A DNA stretch of 64,000 bases from Ruminococcus sp. NK3A76 (GCF_000686125.1 NZ_JMMA01000002.1:806001-870000), one strand, 5' to 3'. Shown: positions 8,609-17,487, numbered from the stretch's first letter. Program-made: numbers and translations. Notes: generated by a model not told the origin, from the letters alone.

Positions 8609-10966
8609 TTATTCTATGCTTGCCGTGTCGCTTGACTTTATCGTTCTTGTGTAGAGCGCTGTGATGTATGCACCGGCTACCGTGATTCCTACCAGCAGTG
8701 CCGGGAATATCACAAATATCTCAGTCGGGTCGAAAACGCACCTGATGCCTGAAACGTCGCCTATCATCGAGCATATCCAGTTCATTATCACGTTGCTTAT
8801 CGGCATGAATGATGCAAGCGAGAGTATCACCGCTGCGGCCGATACGAGCGCAAACCTCAGTGTGTGCTGCATCACAATGCTCCTGCCCGAAATGCCGACT
8901 GCCTTCATAAGAGCTATCTCGCTCTTTTCCTTCGAGATGAAGCTCCTCTCCATGAGCACGACTATCATTGTCGAGATTATCACGGTGAGTACGATGAGCA
9001 TATGCTTTATCGAATTGAGCGTGTCTGACATACCTGTTGTCATTTTGATGTAGTCAGATGTCGTGTATACCTGCTCGGTGTTTAATATGTCCTTGAGCTT
9101 TTCAACGTTTGCTTCGATAGTCTCCTTGTCGGGGTCGCCGTCAAAGTCTATGCTTATGCCCATAGTGCCTTCAAGCTGCTGTGTGCCGTAGTCATAGTCC
9201 TTGCATAAGAATACAGCCGGGCTCGCAAACGATGATACAACGCCTGTGATGATGAATTCCTTCTGCTCGCCGCCGCAGTCTGCCGTTATCGTGTCGCCTA
9301 TCTCAGCATCGAGCCTTTCGAGCACTGATGATGTTACCGAGACTTCGTCATCCTTGGTGGGTTTATAGCCCTCTATGACCTCCTGCTCGTAGTCTGTGTC
9401 GCCTTTGAACATGATGTACATTAAAGTTTCGTTCTTGTTGTCATGAGCAGTCTCGTGATTAAACATAACTGACATTGATACCCTGCCGGGGATATCGTTG
9501 TCTTTTAGCTTGCGGTCGATGTCTTTGAGCGTTCCGTCGAGCTTTGATGAGTCAAAGAACATATCTGACAGGGTAGATACGTCCATTATCTGTACGTCTG
9601 TCTCATCAGGCATCAGGAAAAGCGTTTTTATAGTATCGCTCTTTAGTGTCAGCGAAAAGCATGACATCATCATGAGCATAAGGAGCGAGATGGCGAATAC
9701 TATAGTTATCATCACAAATCTCTTGGGTGCGCTTAGCAGGTCGTTTATCGACAGAAAGCTCGTGGAGGGGAGCTTTGAGCGGCCAAGGCTCATTATGCTC
9801 CTCTTGCCGAAGCGCTCGCCTGTCTGCCCGCTTCTTACCGCATCAATGGGCGAGAGCTTGTTTACTTTGCGTGTGCAGGAGTAGCAGAAGAACATTATTA
9901 TCATAACTACCGCAACAGAGCTTATTATGCCGTAGGTTATGCTGTTGCTGCCGTCAAACACCATGTTGTCTGAGAGCGTACCGAGCATCAGCCTGCTGAG
10001 AGGTACCGAGCCTGCAAAGCCTGCTGCCGCACCGATAACAGCGATAGCAAGATACTTGACTATGTAAAGCCTTCTTATGCCGCCGTTTGCGATGCCGACT
10101 GCCTTCATTACGCCTATCTCACGGAACTCCTCGCTTATGGTAAAGCCTATAGTAAATCTCAGCACCACGAAGGCTGTTATCATGAGCATTATGCTTATCG
10201 CCATAAGGATATATGCAGCTATCATATCGTAGAAGAAATTAGTTCTGTAGCTGTCACGGGTATTGACATACAGGTTGTCGTATTCCTTTTCAAGAGCAAT
10301 GAGCGAGTCGACATCATCGGTGTTTACAAAAAGCACCTTTTCCGACATACGGTCTATTATCAGATCCTGGTTGTGTGCAAGCTCGTCGTAATCCTCTGAA
10401 TTCATGAGTATAATCGGCGAAGAACCTGCATCGTTGCTTTTTATCGCACATTTCATTCTTCCCATGTATCTGAAGCTCTTTTTTGTGCTGCCTGCTTCAA
10501 ACTCTATGATGTCGCCGGGCTTCATATCTGTGTTTGCCGAGAAAGAGCCTGTGCAGTATATGCAGCCCTTTTCGACACTTTCTATGCGCTTGTCATTCTC
10601 ATCAAAATAGTTCATAGACATTTCATTTTCAGACATAAGATATGCAGGGTTTATGAAATTCGTCATTTCCTTGCCCTGATATTTGAATGACTTGGGGTTG
10701 AACACGCAGGCGAGGTATGTCTTCTTAACACCAGTGACACCTGACATATTCTCTATCTTTTTGTCCGCATCGCAGTCGGTCTGCATCGAGACTACCGCAT
10801 CGGGGACTTCTGCAAGCTCAAAATAGCTGTCGATGCCGCCGTTTACCGTCACAACATTGTTTACCGCCGCCGCTGCGAACATCGACGAGAGTATTATAAA
10901 CAGCAGCAGTATGACGTTCATCGTCTTTTTGCGCCGCAGGTCTTTTTTTAGTATCCTGAAAAACAT
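8609..10966 (-). CDS. ABC transporter FtsX-type permease
   Basis: 785 residues from ATG 10966, which follows a good ribosome binding site (AAGGAGAATGTGTT); a longer frame to 11011 lacks one. An N-terminal membrane anchor (about residues 17-37) is followed by an extracytoplasmic domain, then a block of three membrane helices near residues 240-370 with the FtsX pattern EFREIGVMKAVGI. A second long extracytoplasmic domain leads to a C-terminal block of three helices with the repeat of the motif (KSEIALMKAVGISG). The duplicated FtsX halves and size match BceB/YhdP-like exporters. It is the first gene of an operon with the ATPase. Confidence 0.9.
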   Translation of the reverse strand: MFFRILKKDLRRKKTMNVILLLFIILSSMFAAAAVNNVVTVNGGIDSYFELAEVPDAVVSMQTDCDADKKIENMSGVTGVKKTYLACVFNPKSFKYQGKEMTNFINPAYLMSENEMSMNYFDENDKRIESVEKGCIYCTGSFSANTDMKPGDIIEFEAGSTKKSFRYMGRMKCAIKSNDAGSSPIILMNSEDYDELAHNQDLIIDRMSEKVLFVNTDDVDSLIALEKEYDNLYVNTRDSYRTNFFYDMIAAYILMAISIMLMITAFVVLRFTIGFTISEEFREIGVMKAVGIANGGIRRLYIVKYLAIAVIGAAAGFAGSVPLSRLMLGTLSDNMVFDGSNSITYGIISSVAVVMIIMFFCYSCTRKVNKLSPIDAVRSGQTGERFGKRSIMSLGRSKLPSTSFLSINDLLSAPKRFVMITIVFAISLLMLMMMSCFSLTLKSDTIKTLFLMPDETDVQIMDVSTLSDMFFDSSKLDGTLKDIDRKLKDNDIPGRVSMSVMFNHETAHDNKNETLMYIMFKGDTDYEQEVIEGYKPTKDDEVSVTSSVLERLDAEIGDTITADCGGEQKEFIITGVVSSFASPAVFLCKDYDYGTQQLEGTMGISIDFDGDPDKETIEANVEKLKDILNTEQVYTTSDYIKMTTGMSDTLNSIKHMLIVLTVIISTMIVVLMERSFISKEKSEIALMKAVGISGRSIVMQHTLRFALVSAAAVILSLASFMPISNVIMNWICSMIGDVSGIRCVFDPTEIFVIFPALLVGITVAGAYITALYTRTIKSSDTASIE

Positions 10967-11009
10967 AACACATTCTCCTTTTTGCAGTTGTCTGTTCTTT
11001 CCCTGTGAC

Positions 11010-11037
11010 AATATAATAACATATCAATTCTTAACAA
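11010..11037 (-). promoter_or_regulatory. Candidate promoter of the ABC exporter operon
   Basis: On the minus strand TTGTTA (11032-11037), a 16-bp spacer and TATATT (11010-11015) lie about 45 bp before the permease start codon. Confidence 0.5.
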
Positions 11038-11067
11038 GTCTTTAAATTTTGAAAGGAAACTGAAAAA

Positions 11068-11118
11068 AGAAATAAAACACCGCAGCTTGCCCCGTATCTA
11101 CAGGGAAAACTGCGGCGT
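11068..11118 (-). terminator. Intrinsic terminator of lysC
   Basis: On the minus strand CGCCGCAG pairs with CTGCGGTG (ends at 11117 and 11078), followed by TTTTATTTCTTTTTT. It lies just after the aspartate kinase stop codon. Confidence 0.85.
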
Positions 11119-11133
11119 TTATGTGTTTTATTA

Positions 11134-12456
11134 TCAGAGCTTTGCTGTTACAAAGATATCGTAGATAGCCTTTACAGCCTCTTCAAAGTCGCTCTCGCTG
11201 ACACCGATGATGACATTGAGCTCGCTTGAGCCCTGGTCTATCATCTTGACGTTGATGTGTGCGTGTGCAAGTGCGGAGAAGATGCGGCCTGCTGTACCAC
11301 GGTTTGACTTCATGGCTCTGCCCACTACTGCGATAAGTGCAAGGTCTGTCTCAATGTCGATAGCGTCGGGGTGGCAGTTCCTGTGAAGGCCTGCGAGAAC
11401 CTCCTGCTCCTTGGGCTCGAACTCCTGCTGAGAAACGATAACGCTCATAGTGTCGATACCTGAGGGCATATGCTCAAAGCTGATGTTGTTCTTTTCAAAC
11501 ACTTCAAGAACCTTTCTGCCGAAGCCGAGCTCTGCGTTCATCATGTCCTTTTCGATGTTGATTACCGTAAAGCCCTTCTTGCCTGCGATACCTGTGATAG
11601 TGTATGCCGGCTTCTGGGATGTGGACTCAACGATGAGCGTGCCGGGGTCCTCAGGCTTGTTGGTGTTCTTGATGTTTATTGCGATGCCTGCTTTTCTTAC
11701 AGGGAATATAGCGTCCTCATGGAACACGCTCGCACCCATGTAGGAAAGCTCTCTGAGCTCTCTGTATGTGATAGTTGTGATAGGTGCAGGGTCCTTGACT
11801 ATCCTCGGGTCAGTTGTGAGGAAGCCCGAGGTGTCTGTCCAGTTCTCGTAAAGGTCTGCTGCAACAGCTGCTGCAACGATAGAGCCTGTGATGTCAGAGC
11901 CGCCTCTTGAAAATGTCTTTATGGTATCGTTAGGCATAACGCCGTAGAAGCCGGGGATAACTGCACGCTCGATGCCGTTTAAACGCTCCTTCATGGAGAT
12001 ATCTGTCAGGTCTGCGTCGTATGTGCCGTTGTCGTTGAAGTGGATAACTTCTGCTGCATCTATAAACTCATAGCCAAGGTATGCAGCCATTATCTTGCCG
12101 TTTAAGAACTCGCCTCTTGAAGCTGCGAAGTCACGGCCTGCCTTGCCGATAAAGCCTGCTCTTATAGCATCGAATTCCTTTTCAAGCGAGAGGTCAAGGC
12201 CTAAGCCTTCGATTATCTCATAGTAGCGCTTTTTTATCTCATTGAATTTATCATCAAAGCCCTTGCCCTTTGCTGCGATGTCGTAGCAGGTGTAGAGCAT
12301 ATCTGTTACCTTTGTGTCAGACGAGAACCTCTTGCCGGGTGCAGAGGGAACTACGAACTTTCTTGCATCATCTGCGTGGATAATGTCTGCGACCTTCTTG
12401 AACTGCTCAGCGCTTGCGAGCGAGCTGCCGCCGAATTTGACTACCTTTACCATCAT
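11134..12456 (-). CDS. lysC: Aspartate kinase (monofunctional, with ACT domains)
   Basis: 440 residues. The enzyme phosphorylates L-aspartate, the first step toward lysine, threonine and methionine. The N-terminal KVVKFGGSSLAS is the kinase signature; SRGGSDITGS and GFLTTDPRIVKDP form the substrate and ATP site. The C-terminal third (from about residue 300) carries two ACT-like regulatory regions (ITGIAGKKGFTV and LALIAVVGRAM). Two Met codons occur at the start; an AAGGAG site 5-8 bp upstream supports them. It is monocistronic: its own promoter, a leader that contains the diverged 180-bp hairpin repeat, and its own terminator. I see no lysine riboswitch consensus in the leader. Confidence 0.95.
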   Translation of the reverse strand: MMVKVVKFGGSSLASAEQFKKVADIIHADDARKFVVPSAPGKRFSSDTKVTDMLYTCYDIAAKGKGFDDKFNEIKKRYYEIIEGLGLDLSLEKEFDAIRAGFIGKAGRDFAASRGEFLNGKIMAAYLGYEFIDAAEVIHFNDNGTYDADLTDISMKERLNGIERAVIPGFYGVMPNDTIKTFSRGGSDITGSIVAAAVAADLYENWTDTSGFLTTDPRIVKDPAPITTITYRELRELSYMGASVFHEDAIFPVRKAGIAINIKNTNKPEDPGTLIVESTSQKPAYTITGIAGKKGFTVINIEKDMMNAELGFGRKVLEVFEKNNISFEHMPSGIDTMSVIVSQQEFEPKEQEVLAGLHRNCHPDAIDIETDLALIAVVGRAMKSNRGTAGRIFSALAHAHINVKMIDQGSSELNVIIGVSESDFEEAVKAIYDIFVTAKL

Positions 12457-12478
12457 GTATTCTCCTTACAATATTAAT

Positions 12479-12657
12479 ATAAGGCAACACCGCCGGGCCA
12501 CCGGCGGATACCTTTGCACGCCATCCACTTGCAAATTTTCCGTCATATTACCCAAATTTACCTTGAAATACGTTAGTATTCCTGCGGTAAATTTAGCCAA
12601 TCTGACGAAAAATTTGACTGCGTGTCTGACGTACAATGGCCCAGCGGTGTTGCCATA
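12479..12657. repeat. 180-bp hairpin repeat, diverged copy D, in the lysC leader
   Basis: It has the same ends (AAGGCAACACCG ... CGGTGTTGCC) and the same loop (CCTTGAAATACGTTAGTATTCC) as copies A-C, but the stem sequences differ on both sides in a compensating way: GCCGGGCCA with GGCCCAGC, and CCCAAATTTACC with GGTAAATTTAGCC. It is transcribed as part of the lysC 5' leader. Confidence 0.8.
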
Positions 12658-12669
12658 AATAAAATTACC

Positions 12670-12698
12670 TTTATATTATACGCTCATTCCTCTGTCAA
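12670..12698 (-). promoter_or_regulatory. lysC promoter
   Basis: On the minus strand TTGACA (12693-12698), 17 bp, TATAAA (12670-12675). It gives a leader of about 200 nt that contains the hairpin repeat. Confidence 0.65.
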
Positions 12699-12815
12699 GT
12701 CAATGCACAATTCGGAGAATTTTTTAAAAATTTTCTGTGTACGCTTGTTGAAAACGACTGTGTTTCTGTGGCGGACACTTTTAGTAAAACTGCCTGTGAC
12801 AGGTCGGGGCTTGTG

Positions 12816-13316
12816 TTAAGCCTGCTGCGCTTTGTAAAACAGCTCTAATTCGCTTCTTTTGAACACAAGCTCGCTTTCGCCGCCGGTCTTTTCGCCTACG
12901 TACTCGTCATCGACATAAAGAGTAAAGCTCTCGTCGTCGTTGAACCTGTATTCACCCTCGATGATAAGCTCGGGCTCTGTGGGCTTGCCGAGCTCGTCTA
13001 TATAATAGGTGTATATCCTTATCCTGTGGGATAAAATGCCGGTATCGTATTCTACAGATACACTTGCCCAGTCGTCTCTGGAGTAATAGTCGCCCTTTTT
13101 GACATCGTCAAAGTATATACTTATGCCATTGTCTTTATCTTCATATTCCCATATAGGCAAAAGCGTGCCGTGCTTTTCATATCCTGCTTTGTCAGCCATT
13201 GAATCAATGTCAGCTATGTAATATCTTCCCCATAGCTGAAAAATGACTGCAAATGCCCCGATGATGATAAATGCGGTCATCAGTATTATGATCATTCTTT
13301 TTCTTGTCGTTTTCAT
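12816..13316 (-). CDS. Hypothetical protein with N-terminal membrane anchor
   Basis: 166 residues. A short basic N-terminus (MKTTRKR) precedes one hydrophobic helix (about residues 8-29); the remainder is a soluble domain rich in Tyr, Asp and Glu with alternating beta-strand character. No cysteine pair, lipobox or catalytic motif is visible and I do not recognise a family. A strong GGAGGAG site precedes ATG 13316. It lies 18 bp downstream of the decarboxylase-like gene on the same strand and is probably co-transcribed with it. Confidence 0.75.
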   Translation of the reverse strand: MKTTRKRMIIILMTAFIIIGAFAVIFQLWGRYYIADIDSMADKAGYEKHGTLLPIWEYEDKDNGISIYFDDVKKGDYYSRDDWASVSVEYDTGILSHRIRIYTYYIDELGKPTEPELIIEGEYRFNDDESFTLYVDDEYVGEKTGGESELVFKRSELELFYKAQQA

Positions 13317-13334
13317 AACTGTCTCCTCCTCACA

Positions 13335-14681
13335 TTATGCTTTGACTGCCCTGATAGTTTCTACCCCGTATTCACCGAGTGCATCTAAAAGTCCGGAGGT
13401 CAGCTGCTCGCCGGGCAAGGCTATCGGGATAGACGGCTGGCAGGATACGGCGGTCTTTGCGCATATACGCCCGAGCGCCTGACCGGCCGGTATCTCCTCA
13501 GACCTTGAGAAAAACGCTTCTCTAATGCTCATTTTCCTCACCGGCGCATCAAGCAGCAGCGGCAGACCCTCTACAGGCTTTCTGCGGCAAAGCAGCGACA
13601 TTGCAAAAAGCAGCCTGCCGTAGTCCTTTTCGGGGGTGTAGGGGGATAGCATCAGCACGACCGAGAAAGCGTCGGAATACTCGCACTCGATGTCATTCTC
13701 TCTCAGGTGAGCTGCTATCTCATCGCCTGTGTAGCCAAAGCTCTGCGGCAGAATGGTTATCTTCATAGGCTCATCGCCCATAAGCTCAAAGCCCATAGCG
13801 GCAAGCTCGTCCTTTGCGTGCCTTACCATCGGCAGGGCGTTTTCGAGCAGGGTGGGGAACTCGCTTGACAGCACCCTGTTGCACACATCGAGCGACTGCA
13901 TTATCAGGTAGGAGGGGCTTGTCGATGCAAAGAGCGACATTATGCCCTTGGGGTCTTCAAAAAAGCGGCTGTCGGCGTTGGCGCTGATATGCAGATATCC
14001 GCCGCCGGTGTAGACTGGCAGCGTCTTGTGTGCCGAGTCGCAGCACATATCAGCGCCGAGGTCTATCGGGTGGCGGCTTACGCTCAAAAACTTAAGATAA
14101 GCCCCGTGCGCATTGTCAACGAGCAGCGGCAGCTTAAATTCCCTGCACACGTCACTAATGCCTTTGATATCAAGGATATTGCCCATATAGTCGGGGCTTG
14201 TGACATAGACGCACAGGGGGGTTCTTTCGGCGTTTTTGAGTGCGTGTCTTACATCTTGCGGAGTGATGAATGCCTGGCAGAGCGAGGGCGAGGGGGCGGC
14301 AGGGGATATAAAGCTCACATCAAAGTCTATCAGGCAGGCGGCATCGACAAACGCCTTATGCGAGTTGCGTGAAGCAAGCACTAAAGGGCGCTCGTTGTCC
14401 TTTTTAAGTGCCGTGACAGCTATTGCGAGCATAGCCTTTATCGACAGGGAAGACCCCTCGGTAGAATAGAGCGTTCTGCCCGTTCCAAAGAGCAGGGAAG
14501 CGTTTTTCTCGCTCTCAGCGACTATACCGTCATCTGAATAGAGATAGCCTGCGCCCTCTATCTCGGTTATATCGAACGGTTCAAGGCCATGCAATGCCTG
14601 ACCCTTATGGCCGGGCATATGCATTCTTGCCTTACCGCTGAGTACATATTCGGTTACGAAATCACATATCGGTGTTGTCAT
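13335..14681 (-). CDS. Orn/Lys/Arg decarboxylase-like PLP enzyme
   Basis: 448 residues from ATG 14681 (AAAGGAG eight bases upstream; the frame continues to 14705 without a ribosome site). It is a fold-type I PLP enzyme of the short Orn/Lys/Arg decarboxylase class found in Firmicutes (SpeA/YaaO/Cad-like). Visible are the N-terminal MHMPGHKGQ, the FGTGRTLYSTEGSS phosphate-binding region, the cofactor Asp in LLVDNAHGAYL and the Schiff-base Lys in DSAHKTLPVYTGGGY. The C-terminal part is the small decarboxylase domain. Polyamine-related amino-acid decarboxylation is likely; whether the substrate is arginine, lysine or ornithine cannot be read. In B. subtilis a homologue (yaaO) lies near tmk-darA-holB, but here it does not. 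Confidence 0.85.
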   Translation of the reverse strand: MTTPICDFVTEYVLSGKARMHMPGHKGQALHGLEPFDITEIEGAGYLYSDDGIVAESEKNASLLFGTGRTLYSTEGSSLSIKAMLAIAVTALKKDNERPLVLASRNSHKAFVDAACLIDFDVSFISPAAPSPSLCQAFITPQDVRHALKNAERTPLCVYVTSPDYMGNILDIKGISDVCREFKLPLLVDNAHGAYLKFLSVSRHPIDLGADMCCDSAHKTLPVYTGGGYLHISANADSRFFEDPKGIMSLFASTSPSYLIMQSLDVCNRVLSSEFPTLLENALPMVRHAKDELAAMGFELMGDEPMKITILPQSFGYTGDEIAAHLRENDIECEYSDAFSVVLMLSPYTPEKDYGRLLFAMSLLCRRKPVEGLPLLLDAPVRKMSIREAFFSRSEEIPAGQALGRICAKTAVSCQPSIPIALPGEQLTSGLLDALGEYGVETIRAVKA

Positions 14682-14723
14682 AGGAACTCCTTTATTAATG
14701 CACAATTAATGTGTCCTGCTCAC

Positions 14724-15195
14724 GCGGAAACGCTTCGCTCGGCGTTGCCTTGCTTCGCTCAGTGAATAGTGAATAATTAATAGTGAATAGTGAATAGTTG
14801 TGGTGTGCGCCGCAGGCGCACGGTATGGCCATTCGGCCGTGTTTGTCAGACGATTTCAGCTAAATCGTAGGATATGCATTTCCGAAGGGTCGAGGTGGCG
14901 CATGAGCCGTCAAGGTCGGCTCGAAAGCCCCTCGTGTACCCCCTGAGAACGAGAAAGCCGCCTTGAAGGAAAGCTGACCCCACGTTTTAGCTTCAAGGGT
15001 AGTCTCTCCTTATCCTTACGCTACAGGTAGGGGGGCTTTCCGGTCGCCCCCCTGCGTCAGCAAAGCTGCCGCTCACCCCCTTCGGGTGCATATCCTGCGA
15101 TTTAGCCGAAATCGTCCGACTGACAGGCCGAATGGCCATACGTCGGCGTAAGCCGACACCTCAACTGTTACCTGTTACCTGTCACCTGTTACCTG
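14724..15195. repeat. Heptamer-bounded inverted-repeat element E1
   Basis: The left boundary carries GTGAATA-type heptamers, the right boundary GTTACCT heptamers. Inside are the family modules: GTGCGCCGCAGGCGCAC, GGCCATTCGGCC, a GGCTCGAAAGCCCCTCG arm, and the opposing GGGGGGCTTTCCGGTCGCCCCCC arm. This explains the whole gap between the decarboxylase and sigma-like genes; the right heptamers overlap the 3' end of the sigma-like gene. Confidence 0.8.
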
Positions 15196-15491
15196 AACAG
15201 CGGCGCTGCACGCTTTTCAAAGCGGCGTCTGGCGGCGGATATGGTGCGTGAGACGGTCGAGCGGTTGACGGAATAGCGGTCGGCTATCTCCTGCATCGTC
15301 AGACCGTCTCTATAATATAACATTATATAACATTTTTGCTTTTTAGTCAAACCGCTCTCAAAAACGTCCCTGATAAGCTCTAAGCACAGCCGTGACCTCA
15401 CACTCAGATCATTGCTGCCGGGTGTGCCGGGGTTTGTCATTATATCTATGAACTCGGCCGGGATCCTCCTTGTTCTTACTCGCTCGCTCAT
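15189..15491 (-). CDS. Sigma-70 region 4-like helix-turn-helix protein
   Basis: 100 residues. The C-terminal half is a clear region-4 type helix-turn-helix (LTKKQKCYIMLYYRDG, TMQEIADRYSVNRSTVSRTI). There is no region 2, so it is not a full sigma factor. Small proteins of this type are common in prophages and integrative elements of Clostridia. It starts 4 bp inside the end of the upstream coiled-coil gene (translational coupling). Its last codons are formed by the heptamer array of the neighbouring repeat, suggesting that the repeat has trimmed or replaced the original 3' end. Confidence 0.75.
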   Translation of the reverse strand: MSERVRTRRIPAEFIDIMTNPGTPGSNDLSVRSRLCLELIRDVFESGLTKKQKCYIMLYYRDGLTMQEIADRYSVNRSTVSRTISAARRRFEKRAAPLFR

Positions 15492-15721
15492 ACTCTGACC
15501 ACTTTCCCTTCGGCTGTGGTGTCGGGGGTGTCGGCGTACTTTGCCATGCGGTGGAGTGCGTATATAAGGTCTTCGTATTCTTCCTTTAAGGTGTCACGCC
15601 TTGCACGCAGGCTCTTTATGCTTTCCTCGGGGTCGGGGGTGCGCATCTTTTCTGTGAGAAACGCTATCCTCGTTTCAACTGCGGTCAGAAGCTGCTGGTA
15701 GCTCTTTATAAGCTCTTTCAA
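15488..15721 (-). CDS. Small coiled-coil protein (77 aa, TTG start)
   Basis: The frame is open to 15847, but the only good ribosome site (AAAAGGAGGAAACA) sits directly before TTG 15721, giving a 77-residue product beginning MKELIKSYQQLL. It is mostly one long amphipathic helix with Lys/Glu/Arg heptads and no membrane segment. It overlaps the sigma-like gene by 4 bp. Paired small genes of this kind (coiled-coil protein then region-4 protein) recur in mobile elements of Firmicutes. Function unknown. Confidence 0.65.
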   Translation of the reverse strand: MKELIKSYQQLLTAVETRIAFLTEKMRTPDPEESIKSLRARRDTLKEEYEDLIYALHRMAKYADTPDTTAEGKVVRV

Positions 15722-15934
15722 TTGTTTCCTCCTTTTCGTTTGTCTCTGTATGTCAGAGAGCTTTTCCGGCGACAGGCAGACTCCGGATATCCGCCTCGTG
15801 CCAATTCTTATACAGCAAACATATGTTCTAATAATATGATAGCACATTCTTGCAAAATGTCAATAGCAAGCCGAAAATTATTGTTTTTTGTGCTAATTGT
15901 GGGGTTTTAATTGGACTGTTTGTGCAAAATAACG

Positions 15935-15963
15935 TTGACAAGAGGGAAAATTTGTGGTATAAT
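15935..15963 (+). promoter_or_regulatory. Strong sigma-A promoter
   Basis: TTGACA (15935-15940), 17 bp, TATAAT (15958-15963). It drives a leader of nearly 300 nt before the UPF0291 gene. Confidence 0.85.
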
Positions 15964-16175
15964 AGGTGAACAGACAGAAAAATTATGCCCGAAACAGCGA
16001 TTAAAAAAAATAAAGATTACAAAAAATCGTACTTCGGAATGAGTTTTTTGTTTTGTACAGCTTTTTCAAGTGGGTAAAAAAACAAAAATATAAAAAGAAA
16101 AAACTTATTTGAAATGGCAAAATTTGTGTGTAAAAATTTTAAGAAGTGAAATGTGCTGCTTGTTTGGAAAATGAC

Positions 16176-16204
16176 GAGGGCATTACTTTGGTGTCCTCTT
16201 TTTT
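16176..16204 (+). terminator. Terminator-like hairpin in the UPF0291 leader
   Basis: GAGGGCA (16176-16182) pairs with TGTCCTC (16192-16198, one G-U pair) and is followed by TTTTTT. It lies about 210 nt after the promoter start site and 56 bp before the start codon, so it would end a short RNA or attenuate the operon. The rest of the leader (15964-16175) is strongly AT-rich; I recognise no known riboswitch or 6S RNA in it. Confidence 0.6.
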
Positions 16205-16259
16205 AATGCTCATTTTTCGGGCAGAGGTGCATTTTACGGGGAATGGCGGTATATTTAAG

Positions 16260-16487
16260 ATGGAGAAAGCCAAACTTGACAGGATAAGCGAGCTTTCAAG
16301 GATAGCGAGAGAGCGTGAGCTCACAGAGCAGGAGCATCTCGAACGCCAGCAGCTGAGAAGCGAATACAGGGAATCTGTAGTCGGCAGCCTCATAGCACAG
16401 CTTGAAAGCATTACTATCGTTGAGCCGGACGGCACAAAGGTCGAGGTAAAGGACAGGATGAAAAAATCGAGTAGGGGAGGAAACTGA
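16260..16487 (+). CDS. UPF0291 (DUF896, YnzC-like) protein
   Basis: 75 residues from ATG 16260. The sequence MEKAKLDRISELSRIARE, a helical linker and the Ile-Thr-Ile-Val-(E/D)-Pro-Asp-Gly-Thr motif (SITIVEPDGTKVEV) are the hallmarks of this small cytoplasmic family; B. subtilis YnzC lies in the SOS-linked yneA region. An upstream in-frame extension to 16146 runs through the terminator-like hairpin and is not part of the family. Biochemical role unknown. It is 2 bp upstream of the WYL regulator and co-transcribed with it. Confidence 0.85.
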   Translation: MEKAKLDRISELSRIARERELTEQEHLERQQLRSEYRESVVGSLIAQLESITIVEPDGTKVEVKDRMKKSSRGGN

Positions 16488-16489
16488 AA

Positions 16490-17482
16490 ATGGCAAGCCA
16501 GGCAAAGCAGAAGCAGAAGCTGCTGTATCTGAAAAAGCTCTTTGAGAGAAGGTCTGATGAGGAGCATCCGATAACGGGCATACAGCTTATTGACATTCTT
16601 TCGCATCAGAACATCAAGTGCGAGAGAAAGACTGTCTATGATGACATCGACACCCTTAAGGAGTCGGGCATGGACATCGTGACCACAAAGGTGGGTCATT
16701 CAAACGCTTATTTCCTTGGAGAGAGGCTGTTTCAGGACGAGGAGCTGCTGGTGCTCGTAGACTCGGTGGCATCTTCAAGGTTCCTCACAAAGAAGAAATC
16801 AAGAGAGCTTATCGACAAGCTGAAGAGCTTAACAAGCGAATACAAGGCTGACAATCTCAACCGTGAGTTCTTTATCCGCAACCGCTCGAAGACTGTCAAC
16901 AAGCAGATATACTACAATATAAATGCGATAAACGAGGGCATACTCAAAGAGAAGAACATCGAGTTCAAATACTTTGAATACACTGCCGACAAGAAGCAGC
17001 AGCTTCGTCACGGCGGCGAGGTATACAAGGTATCGCCCTACTATTTCGTATACAACGACAACAACTACTACCTCATCTGCTACAACTACAAGAGGAGCGA
17101 GCTTTCCTATTTCAGGATAGACAGAATGACTGCTGTCAACGTGACTGAGGAGGACAGGTACAAGCTCTCTGACGAGGAGAAGGCACTTGCAGGCGAGCAG
17201 AGGTATGCCGTTTTCGAGATGTTCCCCGGCAAGCCGGAGACTGTCGAGATAAAGTTTGAGAATTCTCTTATGAATGCAGTGATAGACCGTTTTTCCGAGA
17301 GAGTTGTCACAAGGCGTGCTGATGACGACCACTTCATCATCACCGTTGACGTACAGCTTTCGCCCACATTCTACGGTTGGATATTCAAGTTTGCAGAAAA
17401 AGCCGAGATACTTTCTCCGCAGTCTGCCGTTGACGAAGCCAAGCGCATGGTCGAGAGCATAAGCAAGATATACAGCAAATAA
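16490..17482 (+). CDS. WYL-domain transcriptional regulator
   Basis: 330 residues. The N-terminus has a helix-turn-helix (about residues 10-65; KLFERRSDEEHP and KCERKTVYDDIDTLKESGMDI are characteristic of the DeoR/HTH_11 class). The middle holds the WYL ligand-sensing domain (about 140-210; VSPYYFVYNDNNYYLICYN is the region of the WYL core). A C-terminal WCX-type extension ends in VESISKIY. WYL proteins sense nucleotides or nucleic acids and often control DNA-damage or defence genes; no such gene is adjacent. Confidence 0.9.
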   Translation: MASQAKQKQKLLYLKKLFERRSDEEHPITGIQLIDILSHQNIKCERKTVYDDIDTLKESGMDIVTTKVGHSNAYFLGERLFQDEELLVLVDSVASSRFLTKKKSRELIDKLKSLTSEYKADNLNREFFIRNRSKTVNKQIYYNINAINEGILKEKNIEFKYFEYTADKKQQLRHGGEVYKVSPYYFVYNDNNYYLICYNYKRSELSYFRIDRMTAVNVTEEDRYKLSDEEKALAGEQRYAVFEMFPGKPETVEIKFENSLMNAVIDRFSERVVTRRADDDHFIITVDVQLSPTFYGWIFKFAEKAEILSPQSAVDEAKRMVESISKIYSK

Positions 17483-17487
17483 AGATC

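Noticed and set aside
12457-12698. Lysine riboswitch in the lysC leader
   Set aside because: The leader is a copy of the 180-bp hairpin repeat found at three unrelated sites and lacks the conserved lysine-riboswitch core.
15964-16204. 6S RNA or a known riboswitch between the promoter and terminator
   Set aside because: The stretch is highly AT-rich without the long central bulge of 6S RNA or any riboswitch signature I can recognise.
16146-16260. Longer N-terminus of the UPF0291 protein
   Set aside because: The extension runs through a terminator-like hairpin and does not match the family, which starts MEKAKLD.
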